Shown in pieces: positions 5,531 through 7,267 of a stretch of 7,267 nt of DNA. The notes under the pieces were generated by a model, which saw nothing but the letters and a program-made list of their open reading frames with translations, had not been told where the DNA came from and searched no databases. The translations under genes and the position numbers were made by a program. The stretch comes from Planctomycetota bacterium. Lineage in GTDB: Bacteria > Planctomycetota > Planctomycetia > Pirellulales > Thermoguttaceae. The stretch spans positions 1-7,267 of the forward strand of contig DQVB01000009.1 of assembly GCA_015661985.1 (NCBI GenBank), read 5' to 3'. Position 1 is the first letter of the stretch. Every line of letters begins with the position of its first letter.

Positions 5531-6541
5531 ATGCGTGGGACGGCGCTGACGGTCATTCTCCTGCTGGCTGCCCCCTCGGCAGTCCCTGCCCAGCAATGGG
5601 CAAAGGACATGTTCGACCACACCAGCCACGACTTTGGCACGGTGGCTCGCGGAGCCGAAGTGAAACACAGCTTCCCGCTGCAGAACATCTACGTCGAGGA
5701 TGTCCACATCGCGAAGGTCGTTTCCACCTGCAAGTGCCACAAGCCGAAGATCGTCAACCCTACGCTGAAGACGTACGAAAAAGGGGCGATCGTCGTGGAG
5801 ATCGACACACGACGCTTCACCGGACGCAGAGACGCCACCTTGACTGTGTTCTTCGACAAACCGTTCCCGGCTGAAGTACAGCTGAACACGTACTGCTATA
5901 TCCGCAGCGACGTCGTCGTCGAGCCGGGCGCGGCCCACTTCGGGCTTCTCCAGCGTGGCACGGTGGCCGAGAAGAAATTGATGGTCAGCTACGCCGGGAG
6001 AAGCGACTGGCAGATCCTGCGAGTGGAGAGCGCCAGGGCCTACCTGGAGGGCGAGGCTCGCCAGGTGAGCCGGTCCATGGGCGAGGTGAGCTACGAGCTG
6101 ACCGTGCGGATCAAAGGCGATGCGCCGGTCGGCCCCATTCGAGACCATTTGGTTCTGGTGACCAACGACCAGAGCCTGAAGGCCCGCCGCGTGCCCGTGT
6201 TGGTGGAGGCCGAGGTGGTTTCGGGCATAGCCGTCAGCCCGTCGCCGCTGCCGTTGGGGATCGTGCGCATCGGCCAGACGGTGACACGAAACCTGGTCAT
6301 CCAGGCCAAATCACCCTTCCGCATCACCCAGATCACTGGGCCCGACGAGCGATTCCAGTTCATGGTGGGCAACGTGGCGCGGCCGCTGCAGCTGGTTCCG
6401 GTCACCTTCGCCGCCGGCGACCAGCCCGGGAAGGTCACAGGCACGATCCGCATCCACACGGACCTGGAAAGTCACCAAGTGGTGGAAGTGGAAGTGGACG
6501 GCCAAGTGGTGGCCCCGGGTTCTTCGGGCGGCACGCCTTGA
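5531..6541 (+). CDS. Secreted DUF1573 protein with three ASH-like repeats
   Basis: This 336-residue exported protein starts at ATG 5531, with AGGAAG 5 nt upstream. The N-terminus is a signal peptide: MRGTALTVILLLAAPSAVPA, with likely cleavage before QQW. The DUF1573 hallmark follows: FDHTSHDFGTVARGAEVKHSF (28-48), then STCKCHKP (65-72), the form here of the family's short Cys-x-Cys motif. Related units recur at about 137-154 (FGLLQRGTVAEKKLMVSY) and 242-258 (LGIVRIGQTVTRNLVIQ), each with the pattern Gly-x-Val/Leu-x-x-Gly-x-x-Val/Ala and followed by beta-rich sequence. The protein is therefore probably three Ig-like or ASH-like beta sandwiches. DUF1573 proteins are common in Planctomycetes and Bacteroidetes; their exact role is unknown, and a structural or binding role in the envelope is likely. 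Only the first repeat retains the Cys pair. It is apparently transcribed alone and converges on the minus-strand genes to its right. Confidence 0.88.
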   Translation: MRGTALTVILLLAAPSAVPAQQWAKDMFDHTSHDFGTVARGAEVKHSFPLQNIYVEDVHIAKVVSTCKCHKPKIVNPTLKTYEKGAIVVEIDTRRFTGRRDATLTVFFDKPFPAEVQLNTYCYIRSDVVVEPGAAHFGLLQRGTVAEKKLMVSYAGRSDWQILRVESARAYLEGEARQVSRSMGEVSYELTVRIKGDAPVGPIRDHLVLVTNDQSLKARRVPVLVEAEVVSGIAVSPSPLPLGIVRIGQTVTRNLVIQAKSPFRITQITGPDERFQFMVGNVARPLQLVPVTFAAGDQPGKVTGTIRIHTDLESHQVVEVEVDGQVVAPGSSGGTP

Positions 6542-6597
6542 GGTGGGGCACCGCCGGACGGCCGCTGGGCGACGGGCCACACGACTGCGTTCGCCCC

Positions 6598-6756
6598 TCA
6601 CGTCGCCACGGCCATGAGGGCCAATAGGCTCAGCCAGGCCGCCAGCAGGCATGTGGCCAAGACCAGCCGCCAGCGGTGTGCCCGTGAACGCTTCGGCGGC
6701 TCGCCCCGCTTGCCCCGTCCTGGTTGCGTTCGATCAGTCTTTCTCGAAGGCCCCAT
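6598..6756 (-). CDS. Small single-helix membrane protein, 52 residues
   Basis: This short gene runs from ATG (6756-6754) to TGA (6600-6598). The product begins MGPSRKTDRTQPGRGKRGEP, continues with a strongly basic stretch to about residue 28, and ends in one hydrophobic helix, RLVLATCLLAAWLSLLALMA, near the C-terminus. That layout (positive cytoplasmic N-tail, one helix, almost no outer tail) is a sensible small inner-membrane protein by the positive-inside rule. TGGAGAAG lies just upstream, with GGAG 9 nt before the ATG, one of the best ribosome binding sites in the window. It sits 54 bp downstream of the Minf_1886-family gene on the same strand and is probably co-transcribed with it. I do not recognise a named family. 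Composition bias from GC-rich DNA could mimic some of this, but helix, basic tail and binding site together argue for a real gene. Confidence 0.6.
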   Translation of the reverse strand: MGPSRKTDRTQPGRGKRGEPPKRSRAHRWRLVLATCLLAAWLSLLALMAVAT

Positions 6757-6762
6757 AAATCG

Positions 6763-6770
6763 CTTCTCCA
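6763..6770 (-). promoter_or_regulatory. Ribosome binding site of the small membrane protein gene
   Basis: On the minus strand this reads TGGAGAAG; its GGAG (6769-6766) is 9 nt from the ATG ending at 6756. It decides in favour of a real gene too short for usual length cut-offs. Confidence 0.5.
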
Positions 6771-6788
6771 AGTTGCCGCGGCGCAGCC

Positions 6789-6802
6789 CTGCCCTTGGGC
6801 AG
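6789..6802. repeat. Short hairpin between the Minf_1886 gene and the small membrane gene
   Basis: CTGCCC (6789-6794) and GGGCAG (6797-6802) are perfect inverted arms with only TT between them, so the practical fold is a 5 bp stem with a CTTG loop. It lies in the 54 bp intercistronic gap on the minus strand, 8 nt past the stop of the upstream gene. No T-tract follows; it might adjust relative expression or mRNA stability, or be chance. Confidence 0.3.
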
Positions 6803-6810
6803 CGCGTGCG

Positions 6811-7248
6811 TCACTCCTGGGGTTTGATCTCGAACTGCTCCACGAAGGCCGTGTCGAAGTCGTAGACGTTATCGAAATCCTCGCGGCGATCTTCCGCCGT
6901 TTTTCGCATCCGCCCGATGCGGATCATGTTGTAGACGATCTCCCCGAAATCGCTGGTGCTGTGGATCCCCCAACTGTTGAGCACGGTCTTGGCCATGTAG
7001 CCGTACTGTTCCAAGGCATAGCGGCGCGCGGCTTCGCACAACTCTTGGCCCGTCACATGCTTGTGTGGCCCCGAAGGCTCGTCCTCCTCCGGATCATCGA
7101 ACTCACTCGGTTCGCTCGGGGTTTCGCGGCCCATCCGAAGCACCTTTTGAGCATAATTGAGGGCCTCGAAGACAAACACATAGGCTTCGAACTTGTACCG
7201 TTTGTCTTCCCTGAGGAGTTGGACAAACCGTTCGGAGGGATCAAGCAT
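6811..7248 (-). CDS. Minf_1886 family protein
   Basis: This 145-residue protein matches the Minf_1886 family, a conserved family of unknown function that I know mainly from Planctomycetes and Verrucomicrobia. Family features are the N-terminal helix region with RYKFEAYVFVFEALNYAQK (17-35), HVTGQELCEAARRYALEQYG (64-83), then NSWGIHSTSDFGEIVYNMI (91-109), and a final FDNVYDFDTAF (125-135). An acidic, probably flexible linker (about 41-63, rich in Glu, Asp, Pro and Ser) separates the first two blocks; linkers of varying length occur here in the family. There is no signal peptide or membrane helix, so it is likely cytoplasmic. The gene is complete: an in-frame TAG lies six codons before the ATG at 7248, which is the first start after it. 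No strong Shine-Dalgarno is visible. It appears to be the first gene of a two-gene unit with the small membrane protein. Function is unknown. Confidence 0.88.
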   Translation of the reverse strand: MLDPSERFVQLLREDKRYKFEAYVFVFEALNYAQKVLRMGRETPSEPSEFDDPEEDEPSGPHKHVTGQELCEAARRYALEQYGYMAKTVLNSWGIHSTSDFGEIVYNMIRIGRMRKTAEDRREDFDNVYDFDTAFVEQFEIKPQE

Positions 7249-7267
7249 GGCCAGCTGGACGGTCTAA

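Noticed and set aside
5170..5874. 234-codon open frame running from the spacer into the DUF1573 gene
   Set aside because: Overlaps the DUF1573 gene in another frame, has no fold-like composition, and ignores the clear signal-peptide start at 5531.
6614..6865. 83-codon plus-strand frame over the small membrane gene
   Set aside because: It is antisense to the small membrane gene and overlaps the end of the Minf_1886 gene; it has no helix or domain.

Overview
The window looks like chromosomal DNA from a GC-rich planctomycete. This is inferred from the combination of a Minf_1886-family protein, a secreted DUF1573 protein, a DUF4190-type membrane protein and long spacers between short transcription units. 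There is no rRNA or other marker to confirm it. No tRNA, rRNA, CRISPR array, insertion sequence or phage gene was seen. The content is mostly housekeeping and cell-envelope genes rather than an accessory island.

Layout. (1) The left edge holds the 3' end of a small two-helix membrane protein (+), which converges on a lipB-like octanoyltransferase gene (-). (2) Across a spacer of about 280 bp with a plausible + strand promoter lies smpB (+), the tmRNA partner of trans-translation. It has no usual start codon close to its conserved core. The best placed start is an ACG behind a good Shine-Dalgarno sequence. (3) After about 290 bp of apparently non-coding DNA comes a tight three-gene operon (+): an ABC ATPase of the LolD/MacB type, an FtsX/MacB-type permease overlapping it by 4 bp, and 29 bp later a membrane-anchored protein that joins a DUF4190-like helical pair to a DUF3299-like C-terminal domain with a CxxC motif. 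(4) A 424 bp spacer with several GC hairpins and one AT-rich promoter-like stretch precedes a secreted DUF1573 protein with three related beta-sandwich repeats (+). (5) Two convergent minus-strand genes close the window: a Minf_1886-family protein and, downstream of it, a 52-residue single-helix membrane protein with a strong ribosome binding site.

How the genes work together. The ABC operon is the clearest functional unit. The ATPase would power a permease that works on something at the outer face of the membrane, assisted by the anchored third protein. The acidic, histidine-containing loop of the permease and the CxxC of the third protein make a metal-related role a reasonable hypothesis, not a demonstrated one. 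lipB (lipoyl cofactor assembly) and smpB (ribosome rescue) are unrelated neighbours. The most notable oddities are the absence of both expected catalytic residues in the LipB-like protein, the start of smpB, and the short membrane protein beside the Minf_1886 gene.
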